Below are positions 1-6,742 of a DNA stretch of 11,093 bases, in pieces. The position numbers and the translations under genes were made by a program. Within the stretch, counting starts at the first letter, position 1. Every line of letters starts with the position of its first letter. This stretch comes from an uncultured Clostridia bacterium (GTDB lineage: Bacteria; Bacillota; Clostridia; Oscillospirales; Acutalibacteraceae): assembly GCA_947165615.1 (NCBI GenBank), contig CAMVBD010000016.1:1-11093 (forward strand), given 5' to 3'. A model generated the notes under the pieces. It saw only the letters and a list, made by a program, of their open reading frames with translations, did not search any database and had not been told where the DNA came from.

Positions 1-1
1 T

Positions 2-970
2 GATGAGGACAACCGCGGTATCCATGTCACAATATACGATCTGCTGACTAAACTGAAAGCATATAAAAACCTTGACGTATATGTGACCGGCAGTAATTCC
101 AAAGGATTATCCAGTGACGTCGCAACAGAGTTCAGAGGAAGAGCGACACAGATTCATGTGTATCCCCTTTCTTTTGGGGAGTACTATTCGTACGTCGGCG
201 GAGATGAAAGAAAAGCGTTGGAGAGCTATATGTTATACGGCGGTATGCCGCGGCTGCTTTCTCTGACAGAAGAGGAAGAAAAAAAAGCATATCTCTCTGC
301 TCTGTATGAAGAACTGTATATCAAAGATATCGTTGAAAGAAATGGCATCACCCGAGAGGATATTCTGAACAGTATCCTTGATTACCTTGCTTCTCAGATC
401 AGCTCGCTTACAAATCCGACGAATATTGCGAATGCGCTCACCAGTATGAGAAATGAACCCATCAATTCGACATTGGTTTCAAATTATATCGGGCACGTGA
501 TCGACGCTTTCCTGATCCACATGGCAAAACGATATGACGTCAAAGGCAAATCCTATTTCGATTATCCGAACAAATACTATTATTCTGACGTCGGACTTCG
601 CAACGCACGTCTGAATTACAGACAATACGACCCGGGACACATCATGGAAAATATTGTCTATACTGAGCTGATCCGTCGCGGCTACAGCGTTGACGTAGGC
701 GTCGTGAAGGACAGGACCGGAGGGCAAAACGCCGCCCGTGAAATAGACTTTGTAGTAAATCATTCGGATAAAAGAGTGTATATTCAATCTGCATTTGAGC
801 TTTCCACAGAGAAGAAAACAGATGCGGAAATCACGTCACTTTTGCTGGCGAAGGATTTCTTTAAGAAAATCGTTATCCGCATGGATATTTCCCATAACTA
901 CTATGATGACAACGGTATTTTCCACTGCAATCTGATCGATTTTCTTTTGAATCGTGTTTCCCTGTTTTGA
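2..970 (+). CDS. AAA-family ATPase with DUF4143 C-terminal domain (5' end outside window)
   Basis: This open frame is already running at base 2, so the first visible GTG (83) is internal and the protein is cut by the left edge; 322 residues remain. The start of the visible part matches the end of the ATPase core: an acidic stretch DEDNRG, then DVYVTGSNSKGLSSD and the TEFRGR arginine-finger-like segment. It continues with PLSFGEYYSYV and YGGMPRL, then the DUF4143-type nuclease-like tail with YYYSDVGLRNARL, ENIVYTELIRRGY and REIDFVV. These landmarks are those of the large, poorly understood prokaryotic family of ATP-binding proteins with DUF4143. The cellular role is not established and they are common as cargo in mobile elements. 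The Walker A motif lies upstream of the window. The gene converges on the Tad operon with only 18 bases between stop codons. Confidence 0.9.
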   Translation, partial: DEDNRGIHVTIYDLLTKLKAYKNLDVYVTGSNSKGLSSDVATEFRGRATQIHVYPLSFGEYYSYVGGDERKALESYMLYGGMPRLLSLTEEEEKKAYLSALYEELYIKDIVERNGITREDILNSILDYLASQISSLTNPTNIANALTSMRNEPINSTLVSNYIGHVIDAFLIHMAKRYDVKGKSYFDYPNKYYYSDVGLRNARLNYRQYDPGHIMENIVYTELIRRGYSVDVGVVKDRTGGQNAAREIDFVVNHSDKRVYIQSAFELSTEKKTDAEITSLLLAKDFFKKIVIRMDISHNYYDDNGIFHCNLIDFLLNRVSLF

Positions 971-988
971 CCAAAACCGCTTTTGAGA
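971..988. other. Short convergent intergenic gap without a clear terminator
   Basis: Eighteen bases separate the stop of the plus-strand ATPase gene from the stop of the minus-strand tadC-like gene. The only structure seen is an AT-rich 5-bp stem, CAAAA/TTTTG, around CCGC (974-987). It has no GC-rich stem and no clean T-run on either strand. Transcripts from both sides may therefore run into each other. Confidence 0.4.
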
Positions 989-1861
989 TTACTGAAATAA
1001 GATTCCCAAAGATGTAACGATCTGTTCCAGAATAACGACCACGTAGATCAGCATAAAGCAAATCAGGAGGCACATGGACAGTCGTTTCACCTTTTTCGGT
1101 ACTTGCTGCGCCTGAAGCCGAAGCTGCTGGCGTTGGACGTCGTTGAATTTGATCGCTAGTGAAGACCAATACACAGCCGTATCGTCGCCGCGAAGGATAC
1201 CGATAAGGCCGCGGCATACGTCGGACATCATGGACGAACCTACACGGGTTTCAAGTCGCGTGATCGCCGCCTCATAGTTCCCCGACCGCATATCCGCCGC
1301 GGTGATCTTGAGCTCATTCTTCATTTCGGCCCCCGCGTTTTCCGCATAGCTCTCGAGCATATACAGGACGTCGCGGTTATGCTTGAGTGTTTTCTCAATA
1401 GTGAAGACCAACCGGGGAAGCTCGAATTCGATCTTATCGCGCTTTGCGCGAATCCTCCGCGTAACCGCTTTGTTTTCACGGATATACAAAAATACCGCGA
1501 GAAACAGAATGACAGGGCTCAACAGCGGAAACAGAAACAGCGTTGGAACGGCAAAAACGCCGACCAGCAGCGCTTTAACGATAGCGTTCGCCTTGTATTC
1601 CTCCGGAGAGATGTTCATCTGCGCGGTCTGCAGGTCCGCAAGAAGCTGTTCCCGCTTAAAGTCGTTGATTCGCAGATGCTTTGCGATCCATGAAGAAATA
1701 CCCTTCAGCCAGACGTCCAGCCCGGACGTCTTTTCTTTCTGCAGCTTTGAAAGACTCACGATCGCCTTGGAGGTTTTGTAATATGGCAGGCGAAACCGAT
1801 TGGCGAGCAGAAAATACACGCCTACGGCAAACGTCATGCCGATGATAACCTGAAATATCAT
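989..1861 (-). CDS. tadC: TadC-like type II/IV secretion F-domain membrane protein
   Basis: This 290-aa protein is the second platform protein of the Tad/Flp pilus machine, expected in the cytoplasmic membrane where it couples the TadA motor to pilin extrusion. Hydrophobic segments lie near residues 2-19, 95-127 (two closely spaced) and 262-285. The cytoplasmic helical T2SF domain lies between them, about residues 145-260, beginning IEFELPRLVFTIEKTLK, which is the usual entry of that domain. The start ATG at 1861 has a GGAGGG ribosome site six bases upstream. It follows the tadB-like gene after 13 bases and is the last gene of the operon in this direction. The assignment to TadC rather than TadB is by position after tadA-tadB; both belong to the same family, so the letter is less certain than the family. 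Confidence 0.85.
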   Translation of the reverse strand: MIFQVIIGMTFAVGVYFLLANRFRLPYYKTSKAIVSLSKLQKEKTSGLDVWLKGISSWIAKHLRINDFKREQLLADLQTAQMNISPEEYKANAIVKALLVGVFAVPTLFLFPLLSPVILFLAVFLYIRENKAVTRRIRAKRDKIEFELPRLVFTIEKTLKHNRDVLYMLESYAENAGAEMKNELKITAADMRSGNYEAAITRLETRVGSSMMSDVCRGLIGILRGDDTAVYWSSLAIKFNDVQRQQLRLQAQQVPKKVKRLSMCLLICFMLIYVVVILEQIVTSLGILFQ

Positions 1862-1874
1862 ATCTTTCCCTCCC

Positions 1875-2798
1875 TCATCGTTTGTATTCCACGGGCTTTG
1901 TGAATTTCATCATAAACATGGCGGTTATGAGAATCACGACGCCGCAGACGCCGAGCACGATTTTTCCCGGAGTTGTTGACATCAGCGTATGGTACCAGTC
2001 CTTATTCAGGAAGTACAACAAGGGGATGTTGCCGACAACCAGCGCCACCATCATCCAGTATTCGTTCCGTGCGGAAGCCAGCATCGTTTTCAGCTCGTTG
2101 TTGACGATACGCACGTCCGTCAGCTTGCCGACAATGGGCAGCAGCGTGTCCTTCAGCGTCCGGTCATCCTGACATTGGATGACCGTATCGCACCATTCCC
2201 GGAATATTTCATTGTCAAGACGCTCCCGCAGGTTGAACAAAGCCTGTTTGACGCTTGAGGAAACAGCCGTCGCGTCTCCCTCAAAAGCCATGAAGACTTC
2301 TTTCAAGGGGGATTTGATGTAACCGAGATTTTCACGGACAGCCGCAAGGATATCGTCGGAACGAATATATGACGTGGTCACGATAGACAGCGCCGTTTCC
2401 AGTTCTTCTTTGGTCTTTCTGTCGTAAACCGAAAGGGTGTTGGCCGTATAGAAAAACGGCAGCAGAGCAAAGGCGACGGAAAACGCGGGCAGCAGGAAGG
2501 GATTTCCGATCAGGAAAGCCAGCACTGCACCGACCGCAAACAATACCAGCGACAGGGTGAAAACCAGGGCGAACTGCTTTGCTTTGCCGGAAACAGCCAG
2601 CGCGTTTTTCATGTTCATCAGGACGGTGAACACGCCGTGTTTTTTCCTGTTTCCACGGATGTTGCGCACCTCGTCCCGCAGGGAGTCTTTGGGAGAGATC
2701 ACGTTCAGCAGATCGTCCGCGATCTGTACGGGCGTCAGTCCGAACAGACAGGCGATGGCAATCACCAGAAGCACGGAACTGATAAGAGAGATCATCAT
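1875..2798 (-). CDS. tadB: TadB-like type II/IV secretion F-domain membrane protein
   Basis: This 307-aa protein is the first T2SF-type platform protein directly after tadA. A hydrophobic N-terminal segment (3-20) is followed by a basic linker, a membrane hairpin (about 77-97 and 100-117), a soluble helical T2SF domain (about 130-245) and two C-terminal membrane segments (about 248-264 and 279-298). This layout is the usual one for TadB. The first ATG at 2798 overlaps the tadA stop as ATGA, and a second ATG follows at once. The AAGGAG ribosome site is 10 bases from the first and 13 from the second, so the first is preferred. The overlap points to translational coupling with the motor. Platform proteins of this family normally act as a TadB/TadC pair, and the partner is the next gene. 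Confidence 0.87.
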   Translation of the reverse strand: MMISLISSVLLVIAIACLFGLTPVQIADDLLNVISPKDSLRDEVRNIRGNRKKHGVFTVLMNMKNALAVSGKAKQFALVFTLSLVLFAVGAVLAFLIGNPFLLPAFSVAFALLPFFYTANTLSVYDRKTKEELETALSIVTTSYIRSDDILAAVRENLGYIKSPLKEVFMAFEGDATAVSSSVKQALFNLRERLDNEIFREWCDTVIQCQDDRTLKDTLLPIVGKLTDVRIVNNELKTMLASARNEYWMMVALVVGNIPLLYFLNKDWYHTLMSTTPGKIVLGVCGVVILITAMFMMKFTKPVEYKR

Positions 2799-4108
2799 AA
2801 ATAATCAGCTCCTTTCTGTAAAAACCGGTTCAGCATGGACTGCGGCGCGCCGAACTGCGTAAGCTTCTGCTTCAGATTTTCGCTCATCAGTTCGGGCTGT
2901 TCGAAGTGGCCTTCGATCTGGAATTTGTCTCCGCGCAGTTCATTCCGCGTGATCTTGTAGCGGAACAGCGTATGGTATTCCCGGTCGCCGTTGGGCGTGA
3001 TCACGCACTCGGAGATATCCATAATCTTTCGGGATTTATCCTCCAGCTTATGCGAATAAATCACCAGAGGAAACGCCTGTCCGGCCTGCACCAGCGAGGT
3101 GTTGAAGTCAATGGGAAACCGTTTCTGACACAACAGCGCCAGACGCATGTGTGCGGCGTCTGCTGCGGAAGCGTGGATCGTAGAAACCACGGTGTGTCCG
3201 GTCAGGGACGCTTCTACTGCAGAATACGCTTCCGTATCGCGCATCTCGCCGACCACCACGATGTCCGGATTAAAACGGAGAGAGGCGACGACGAGATCTT
3301 CCTGAGAGATATCATAGGCGGGGTTATCACTGGGGCGGGACAGCGTGTGGACCACGTTGTTTGTTACGACTCCGTCTCTGCTTCTGACGAGGGATAATTC
3401 TCTTGACCCACTCTCAATGGTAAAGATGCGCTTGTTGTCCGGAATGCTCGTCAGCAAGGCGTTCAGCAGTGTGGTTTTACCGCTGGACGTCGCGCCGGCC
3501 ACCACAAAGGAAACGCCGTACCGCAGACACATACAGAGAAAGTCGATCATCTTCTGCGTGGCGTTGCCGCCCCAGATCAGCTGTTCCCGGTTGACCCGGG
3601 AGGGGTGCAGCAGTCGGATGGAGACTGAGATACCTCGATCCTCATCTACAATTGGTTCCTTCAGCGCGGTGATGCGGGTGTTTCCGGGCAGATGTCCCTG
3701 AGCGGTCGGCGTAGCATTATCAATAATCATCCCCGAATGATGCAGAAGACGTTTGACAACATCGATGGCGTGCTGCGGCGCATAGAAATGCTCCGGCGAT
3801 TTCTCGATCCGGCCGTCCGTGTATGTGATGGCGATATCGTCCCAGCCGTTGATGTTGATCTCTTCGATCTCGTCCCTGCCGAGGTATTTCGTCAATACCG
3901 AGTATTCCGCCATCTCCGTATACAGCGCGTCGGACAGCTCCTTGAAGGTCATCCCTTCTACCTGGGAAGCGCTGTCATACAGGTATTTGTCGATATACGT
4001 CCGAAGCTGTTCGTACTTGTCTTCATCCGCAAGGGACGCCGCATACCGTTCGGAGATGTACTTCTGCGCGGACTGCAGCACATAGATAAAGGCGGAGGAA
4101 TACGCCAT
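2795..4108 (-). CDS. tadA: TadA/CpaF-family pilus assembly ATPase
   Basis: This is the hexameric motor of the Tad/Flp pilus, a GspE/VirB11-superfamily ATPase acting at the cytoplasmic face of the membrane. The 437-aa protein has a helical N-terminal domain (about 1-100) and the CpaF middle region with LPGNTRITALKEP (140-152). Next come Walker A GATSSGKT (205-212), an acidic box starting IESGSREL (231-238), Walker B-like NPDIVVVGEMRD (280-291) and the His box STIHA (309-313). All catalytic signatures are present and the length is normal for CpaF. The start at 4108 shares one base with the preceding stop (TGATG). The stop overlaps the tadB start by four bases, so the three genes are translationally linked. 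Flp pilus motor is the best reading; a VirB11-type conjugation ATPase is less likely because pilin, peptidase and T2SF partners are adjacent. Confidence 0.94.
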   Translation of the reverse strand: MAYSSAFIYVLQSAQKYISERYAASLADEDKYEQLRTYIDKYLYDSASQVEGMTFKELSDALYTEMAEYSVLTKYLGRDEIEEININGWDDIAITYTDGRIEKSPEHFYAPQHAIDVVKRLLHHSGMIIDNATPTAQGHLPGNTRITALKEPIVDEDRGISVSIRLLHPSRVNREQLIWGGNATQKMIDFLCMCLRYGVSFVVAGATSSGKTTLLNALLTSIPDNKRIFTIESGSRELSLVRSRDGVVTNNVVHTLSRPSDNPAYDISQEDLVVASLRFNPDIVVVGEMRDTEAYSAVEASLTGHTVVSTIHASAADAAHMRLALLCQKRFPIDFNTSLVQAGQAFPLVIYSHKLEDKSRKIMDISECVITPNGDREYHTLFRYKITRNELRGDKFQIEGHFEQPELMSENLKQKLTQFGAPQSMLNRFLQKGADYL

Positions 4109-4827
4109 CAGATCACCGCCTTTGCAATATCGTTCAGGAGCCCTCTGTATTTTTTATCCGGCAGCGGCTCGGAGAGTGTGCCGCAGTACGCCTGTTTTTT
4201 CAGTTCCTCGCAATACGGCAGCACAAAACGGACGTCGCCAAAATGGGCTTTGACTTCCTCAATCGGCAGAAAAACGTCTTTGTCCTTCGCGTTCAGTACC
4301 GTCAGACGCGTCGCGGTCTGCTCTCCGGGATTGTCGTTGGAAGCGAAGTAAGTCATACTCTTAACGTCCGGCGTTACGAAACGCAATGTGGCAGCCGCGT
4401 CAGAGCGCAGCACGGCGGAAATCAGCTCCGCAGGGTCGCTGTCGCAGTCGGCAACCACATACTCTGCGATCTGCAGCAGTACGGAAATCAGTTGCAGCAC
4501 CTTATCCTCCGTGGGACGCGGATAGGTGTACTTGTTCTCACCCGCCTTAAAGCCGAGATAGCCGAAGTCCGTCATGGATTTGACGGTCACGATCCGGCGC
4601 AGCACGTCTTCCTTGTAGATATCCGTATGGTCCAGCGCCATGCCGAGAGACTGAAGGTCGTCATCCTTACAGTGCGGGAAAAGATAACCCATCACGGGGA
4701 CGGTCAGATCCGGGCAGATAAAAATGACGCGACGTTTTTTCAGGTCGTAAATCTCCTGCGCCAGCTTGATCCCGTTGACCGTTTTGCCGGAATCGGGAGA
4801 GCCGGTCACGGCGATGAGCTTAGCCAT
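4108..4827 (-). CDS. CpaE/TadZ-like P-loop ATPase of the Tad cluster
   Basis: This 239-aa protein sits between cpaB and tadA, the place where Tad clusters carry cpaE/tadZ, a MinD/ParA-like ATPase that positions the pilus machine. It starts MAKLIAVTGSPDSGKTVNG, a clear P-loop (GSPDSGKT, residues 9-16). A Walker B-like strand EYVVADCDSDP lies near residue 150. The start is set at 4827 rather than the longer open frame to 5151: GGGGGTGAG precedes this ATG, the upstream extension is a basic Arg/Ser-rich out-of-frame reading of cpaB, and the resulting 8-base overlap with the cpaB stop suits coupling. It lacks the deviant Walker A signature lysine (KGGxGKT) of MinD-type proteins and has no N-terminal receiver-like domain. 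Function by context is CpaE-like; sequence support for that exact family is moderate. Confidence 0.72.
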   Translation of the reverse strand: MAKLIAVTGSPDSGKTVNGIKLAQEIYDLKKRRVIFICPDLTVPVMGYLFPHCKDDDLQSLGMALDHTDIYKEDVLRRIVTVKSMTDFGYLGFKAGENKYTYPRPTEDKVLQLISVLLQIAEYVVADCDSDPAELISAVLRSDAAATLRFVTPDVKSMTYFASNDNPGEQTATRLTVLNAKDKDVFLPIEEVKAHFGDVRFVLPYCEELKKQAYCGTLSEPLPDKKYRGLLNDIAKAVI

Positions 4828-5572
4828 TGTTCTCACCCCCGGCGTTCTCCTGCTGCGAGGGAGCGGGAGTGGCAAACACCGCGTCCTGTTTTGCGAGGAA
4901 TTCGTCGGCTTTTTCTTTCTCTCCGCGGAATACCAGCGCCGCCTGAAGCGTCCCTTCCGCTTCATACTTCGCAAGCAGCAATGCCTGCTGGGTATTGGCA
5001 AGCACCGTAACGGTGGACGGGATCTCAAAGCTGCCGTCCTCATTTTTGATGATATCTTCCTTGTCGATACCGCCGGCCGTTGTCGCGGTGATGACCTTGA
5101 CGTACTGCAGTTCCGGCGGAATGACCGATTCGTTCCCGTCTTTATCGACAAATATCAGGCTGATGATATCGCCGTTCTGCAGTTTTCCGGAAAGACCCGC
5201 GGCGAAGGTCGGGATCGGTACGCTGACTGCGATTTTGTTCCCGTCCAGACTGGCAAAGATATCCTCCGCGGAATCGGCGTTGTCGGAGATCTTATCCTCC
5301 GTCAGACAGTCCCCGGCATACAGGTTCGACACAGCGTATTTACCGACGATCTGGGCGGCGTCCGTCAGAATGCCCGCAGGAAGCGCGGCCGTATTGACCT
5401 TGACTTTTTCCAGATGGTCCTCGGTGAGCTGCGCGCCCTGGTTTACGTCTTCCTTGAGCCGAAGCACGGCGGTAGTATCGGCGGTCATCCGGTTGACGAG
5501 CGGTCCCGCCGCAAAGGTGATCGCGACCGCAGCGATCATACAGATGATTCCGATTATGGTTCTGTTTTTCAT
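4820..5572 (-). CDS. cpaB: CpaB/RcpC-like Flp pilus assembly protein with SAF domain
   Basis: This 250-aa secreted or membrane-anchored protein has one N-terminal hydrophobic segment (residues 5-23). An SAF-type domain follows (about 35-95: VLRLKEDVNQGAQLTEDHLE, then AGDCLTEDKIS), and then the RcpC/CpaB C-terminal region, with IAVSVPIPTFAAGLSGKLQN and GDIISLIFVDKDG (about 114-146). The tail is Gln/Asn/Gly-rich. In Gram-negatives CpaB works with the secretin; no secretin would be expected here, so it probably acts on the outer face of the cell membrane. The ATG at 5572 has GGGAGG seven bases upstream. It is the first gene after the structured 157-base gap that follows the prepilin peptidase gene, and its stop overlaps the next start by eight bases. 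Confidence 0.85.
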   Translation of the reverse strand: MKNRTIIGIICMIAAVAITFAAGPLVNRMTADTTAVLRLKEDVNQGAQLTEDHLEKVKVNTAALPAGILTDAAQIVGKYAVSNLYAGDCLTEDKISDNADSAEDIFASLDGNKIAVSVPIPTFAAGLSGKLQNGDIISLIFVDKDGNESVIPPELQYVKVITATTAGGIDKEDIIKNEDGSFEIPSTVTVLANTQQALLLAKYEAEGTLQAALVFRGEKEKADEFLAKQDAVFATPAPSQQENAGGENNG

Positions 5573-5592
5573 TGGAATCCTCCCTTAGACAA

Positions 5593-5625
5593 GAAAGCGA
5601 CTGCGCCGCTGCGCAGAGCGCTTTC
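5593..5625 (-). promoter_or_regulatory. Stable RNA hairpin just upstream of the cpaB ribosome site
   Basis: On the transcribed (minus) strand GAAAGCG pairs with CGCTTTC (outer 7 bp), and CTGCGC pairs with GCGCAG (inner 6 bp) around an AGCG loop, with a small CT/T internal loop. The stem ends about ten bases before the GGGAGG site of cpaB. What follows is TTGTCT rather than a long U-run, so it is at best a weak terminator. A role as processing barrier or translation modulator is equally possible. Confidence 0.6.
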
Positions 5626-5641
5626 GTATTCGCCATTGCCG

Positions 5642-5654
5642 TGCCCGAAGGGCA
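5642..5654 (-). repeat. Small GC-rich hairpin TGCCC-TTC-GGGCA
   Basis: A perfect 5-bp stem with a three-base loop lies in the intercistronic region between the two larger structures. Alone it is too short to carry much weight, but it adds to the concentration of secondary structure in this gap. Confidence 0.4.
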
Positions 5655-5676
5655 AATCGGCAGGCGTTACAATCTT

Positions 5677-5739
5677 TTTTATTTAACAGGAACAAAGCGC
5701 AGCCCTCTATTCTGCGGAGAAGCTTCCTGTTAAATAAAA
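5677..5739 (-). repeat. Perfect 16-bp inverted repeat over the 3' end of the peptidase gene
   Basis: The arms TTTTATTTAACAGGAA (5677-5692) and TTCCTGTTAAATAAAA (5724-5739) are exact reverse complements, separated by 31 bases. The spacer can form a further 5-bp stem, CGCAG/CTGCG. The stop codon of the prepilin peptidase gene (5730-5732) lies inside one arm. The stem is AT-rich at its base, and on the transcribed strand the second arm runs into an A-run instead of a T-run, so it does not look like an intrinsic terminator. It may be a 3' stabilising or processing element, a protein-binding palindrome, or the remnant of a small mobile repeat. Confidence 0.75.
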
Positions 5740-6368
5740 TATGCCGCGAGAAATCCCGCGGCAAGATACGGAAGCATGGGAAAGCCATGCTCTTTGTTGT
5801 TTCTGCGCTTGACTGCGCTGATCACAGCGTTGACGGCGATTGCCAGAATCAGCCCGATGAGCACGCCGCAAAGGCTTTTCGGGATCCCGAGTAAAAACGC
5901 GCATGCGGCGGAGAACTTGATATCCGCGCCGCCGATCCGACCCTGAAAAAGGACGGACGTGCTGATCATAATCACGAATACAAAAGCCCCGGCGATCAGC
6001 ATGGAGGGGATCTCATTCAGCTGCACGCCGATCAACGCAGTGATCAATATATAAACATGAAGGAGATCGCCGCATTTCCGGGTTCGGATATCGCTATATG
6101 AAGCGTAGAGAAACAGAAACGTAAGGATCATGCCCTTGACGGCGGAAAAACTGTCGCCGAAACGAAGCGCCAGCAGAACAGCGGAAACAACGGGGATCGA
6201 AATAAAGGCGGCCAGGACTTTGTTCCGGTTGCCGCCAAGCTTTTCATAGCTTTTCTCTGCAAGGACACAACCTGCGATAACGCCAAGAAAAAGGCAGCAC
6301 AGGCTTCCCGCGTACGGCACATTCTGAAACAGTATGACGGAAGCGCCCTTCGGCAGAATCATATTCAT
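5730..6368 (-). CDS. tadV: A24-family prepilin peptidase (TadV/CpaA-like)
   Basis: This is a 212-aa multi-spanning membrane aspartyl protease that would remove the leader from the pilins encoded just upstream. The two catalytic aspartates are visible: D93 in YSDIRTRK and D149 in GGADIK, the GxGD-type motif with Ala at the third position. About six hydrophobic segments are predicted. The N-terminal zinc-binding/methylase domain of PilD-type enzymes is absent, as expected for the short TadV/CpaA type. The start at 6368 is supported by AAGGAG eight bases upstream; another ATG lies six bases further in. The gene follows the second pilin after 72 bases containing a strong hairpin. Its stop lies within the large inverted repeat. 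The family call is firm; that these two pilins are its substrates is inferred from adjacency. Confidence 0.9.
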   Translation of the reverse strand: MNMILPKGASVILFQNVPYAGSLCCLFLGVIAGCVLAEKSYEKLGGNRNKVLAAFISIPVVSAVLLALRFGDSFSAVKGMILTFLFLYASYSDIRTRKCGDLLHVYILITALIGVQLNEIPSMLIAGAFVFVIMISTSVLFQGRIGGADIKFSAACAFLLGIPKSLCGVLIGLILAIAVNAVISAVKRRNNKEHGFPMLPYLAAGFLAAYFI

Positions 6369-6396
6369 TCAAACATCTCCTTCATGGTTGAAATCA

Positions 6397-6420
6397 CGGC
6401 GGGAGAAAGATCTCCCGCCG
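6397..6420 (-). promoter_or_regulatory. GC-rich 10-bp hairpin after the second pilin gene
   Basis: A perfect stem CGGCGGGAGA/TCTCCCGCCG with a four-base loop lies 20 bases after the stop of the second pilin and 28 bases before the peptidase start. On the transcribed strand it is followed by TGATTTC, not by a real U-run. It is therefore more like a 3' stabiliser or partial terminator, which could let pilin mRNA outnumber the downstream message. The structure is seen; the effect is inferred. Confidence 0.65.
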
Positions 6421-6440
6421 CGGGTCAGGGCTGCAGATTA

Positions 6441-6716
6441 TCAGCCGTTGTAGTTAAACAGACCCTGCACTTTCTGGGTGACCGTGGGCATGATCGTGTT
6501 ATTGAAGAGCGCGTAGAGACCCGCCAGAAGCAAAGCCCCGATGACCACTGCGATCAGGATTTTGACGCCGCTGTCCACATAGCCTTCGGCGGTGGGCGCG
6601 GTGAGCAGGGTTCTTGCCTCGAAATACTTACGGACAGCTTTGTCGACGACGTTCGCGGCTGCGTTTTCGATGCGGTTCTTCGCGGAACGGATAAAGTTCT
6701 TGATCTTCTTAAACAT
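6441..6716 (-). CDS. Pilin-like small membrane protein, copy 2 (Flp-type/DUF6133-like)
   Basis: This 91-aa protein has a basic, amphipathic N-terminal stretch (about 1-40), the sequence AEGYVDSG, one hydrophobic helix (about VKILIAVVIGALLLAGLYALF, residues 50-70) and a short polar tail ending FNYNG. That order of charged leader, glycine, helix and tail, and the adjacent prepilin peptidase gene, suggests a Flp-like pilin cut after G45 to give a 46-residue product. The glutamate usual at +5 of type IV pilins is not present. From AEG to the end it matches the neighbouring copy at 47 of 49 positions, while the leaders differ. The family name DUF6133 for such clostridial proteins is from memory. 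The ATG at 6716 has GAGAGG upstream. It could be another small membrane component rather than a pilin. Confidence 0.72.
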   Translation of the reverse strand: MFKKIKNFIRSAKNRIENAAANVVDKAVRKYFEARTLLTAPTAEGYVDSGVKILIAVVIGALLLAGLYALFNNTIMPTVTQKVQGLFNYNG

Positions 6717-6742
6717 ATTCGTGTACCTCTCTTTCTTTATTC

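Larger units (their letters stand above)
5573..5729 (-). other. Structured intercistronic region between prepilin peptidase and cpaB
   Basis: This is the longest gene-free stretch of the window, in an operon whose other gaps are mostly under 30 bases. No reading frame here looks coding. It holds, or adjoins, three inverted repeats listed separately, and ends with the GGGAGG ribosome site of cpaB. It separates the pilin/peptidase cistrons from the machine cistrons, which suggests an mRNA processing, stability or attenuation segment. That role is inferred from position and structure. Confidence 0.6.

Noticed and set aside
2707..2724. Palindrome CAGATCG/CGATCTG
   Set aside because: It lies within tadB coding sequence in well-conserved N-terminal codons; no reason to think it acts as a site.
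4828..5151. N-terminal extension of the CpaE-like protein to give 347 residues
   Set aside because: It overlaps cpaB almost completely, reads as Arg/Ser-rich low-quality sequence, and the ATG at 4827 has its own ribosome site followed by a proper P-loop start.
5593..5625. Calling the hairpin before cpaB a true terminator
   Set aside because: It is followed by TTGTCT only, which is too weak a U-run for a confident intrinsic terminator.
4766..5686. Plus-strand frame of 306 codons
   Set aside because: It is antisense to cpaB and its neighbours, rich in Arg and Gly as expected for a mirror frame, with no recognisable domain.
5585..5788. 67-codon frame across the hairpin region
   Set aside because: It overlaps the end of the peptidase gene and the inverted repeats, has very basic composition and no ribosome site; the region reads as RNA structure instead.
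6365..6385. Six-codon mini frame MKEMFE ending in ATGA at the prepilin peptidase start
   Set aside because: No ribosome site precedes it and it consists largely of the peptidase gene's own AAGGAG site; probably chance.
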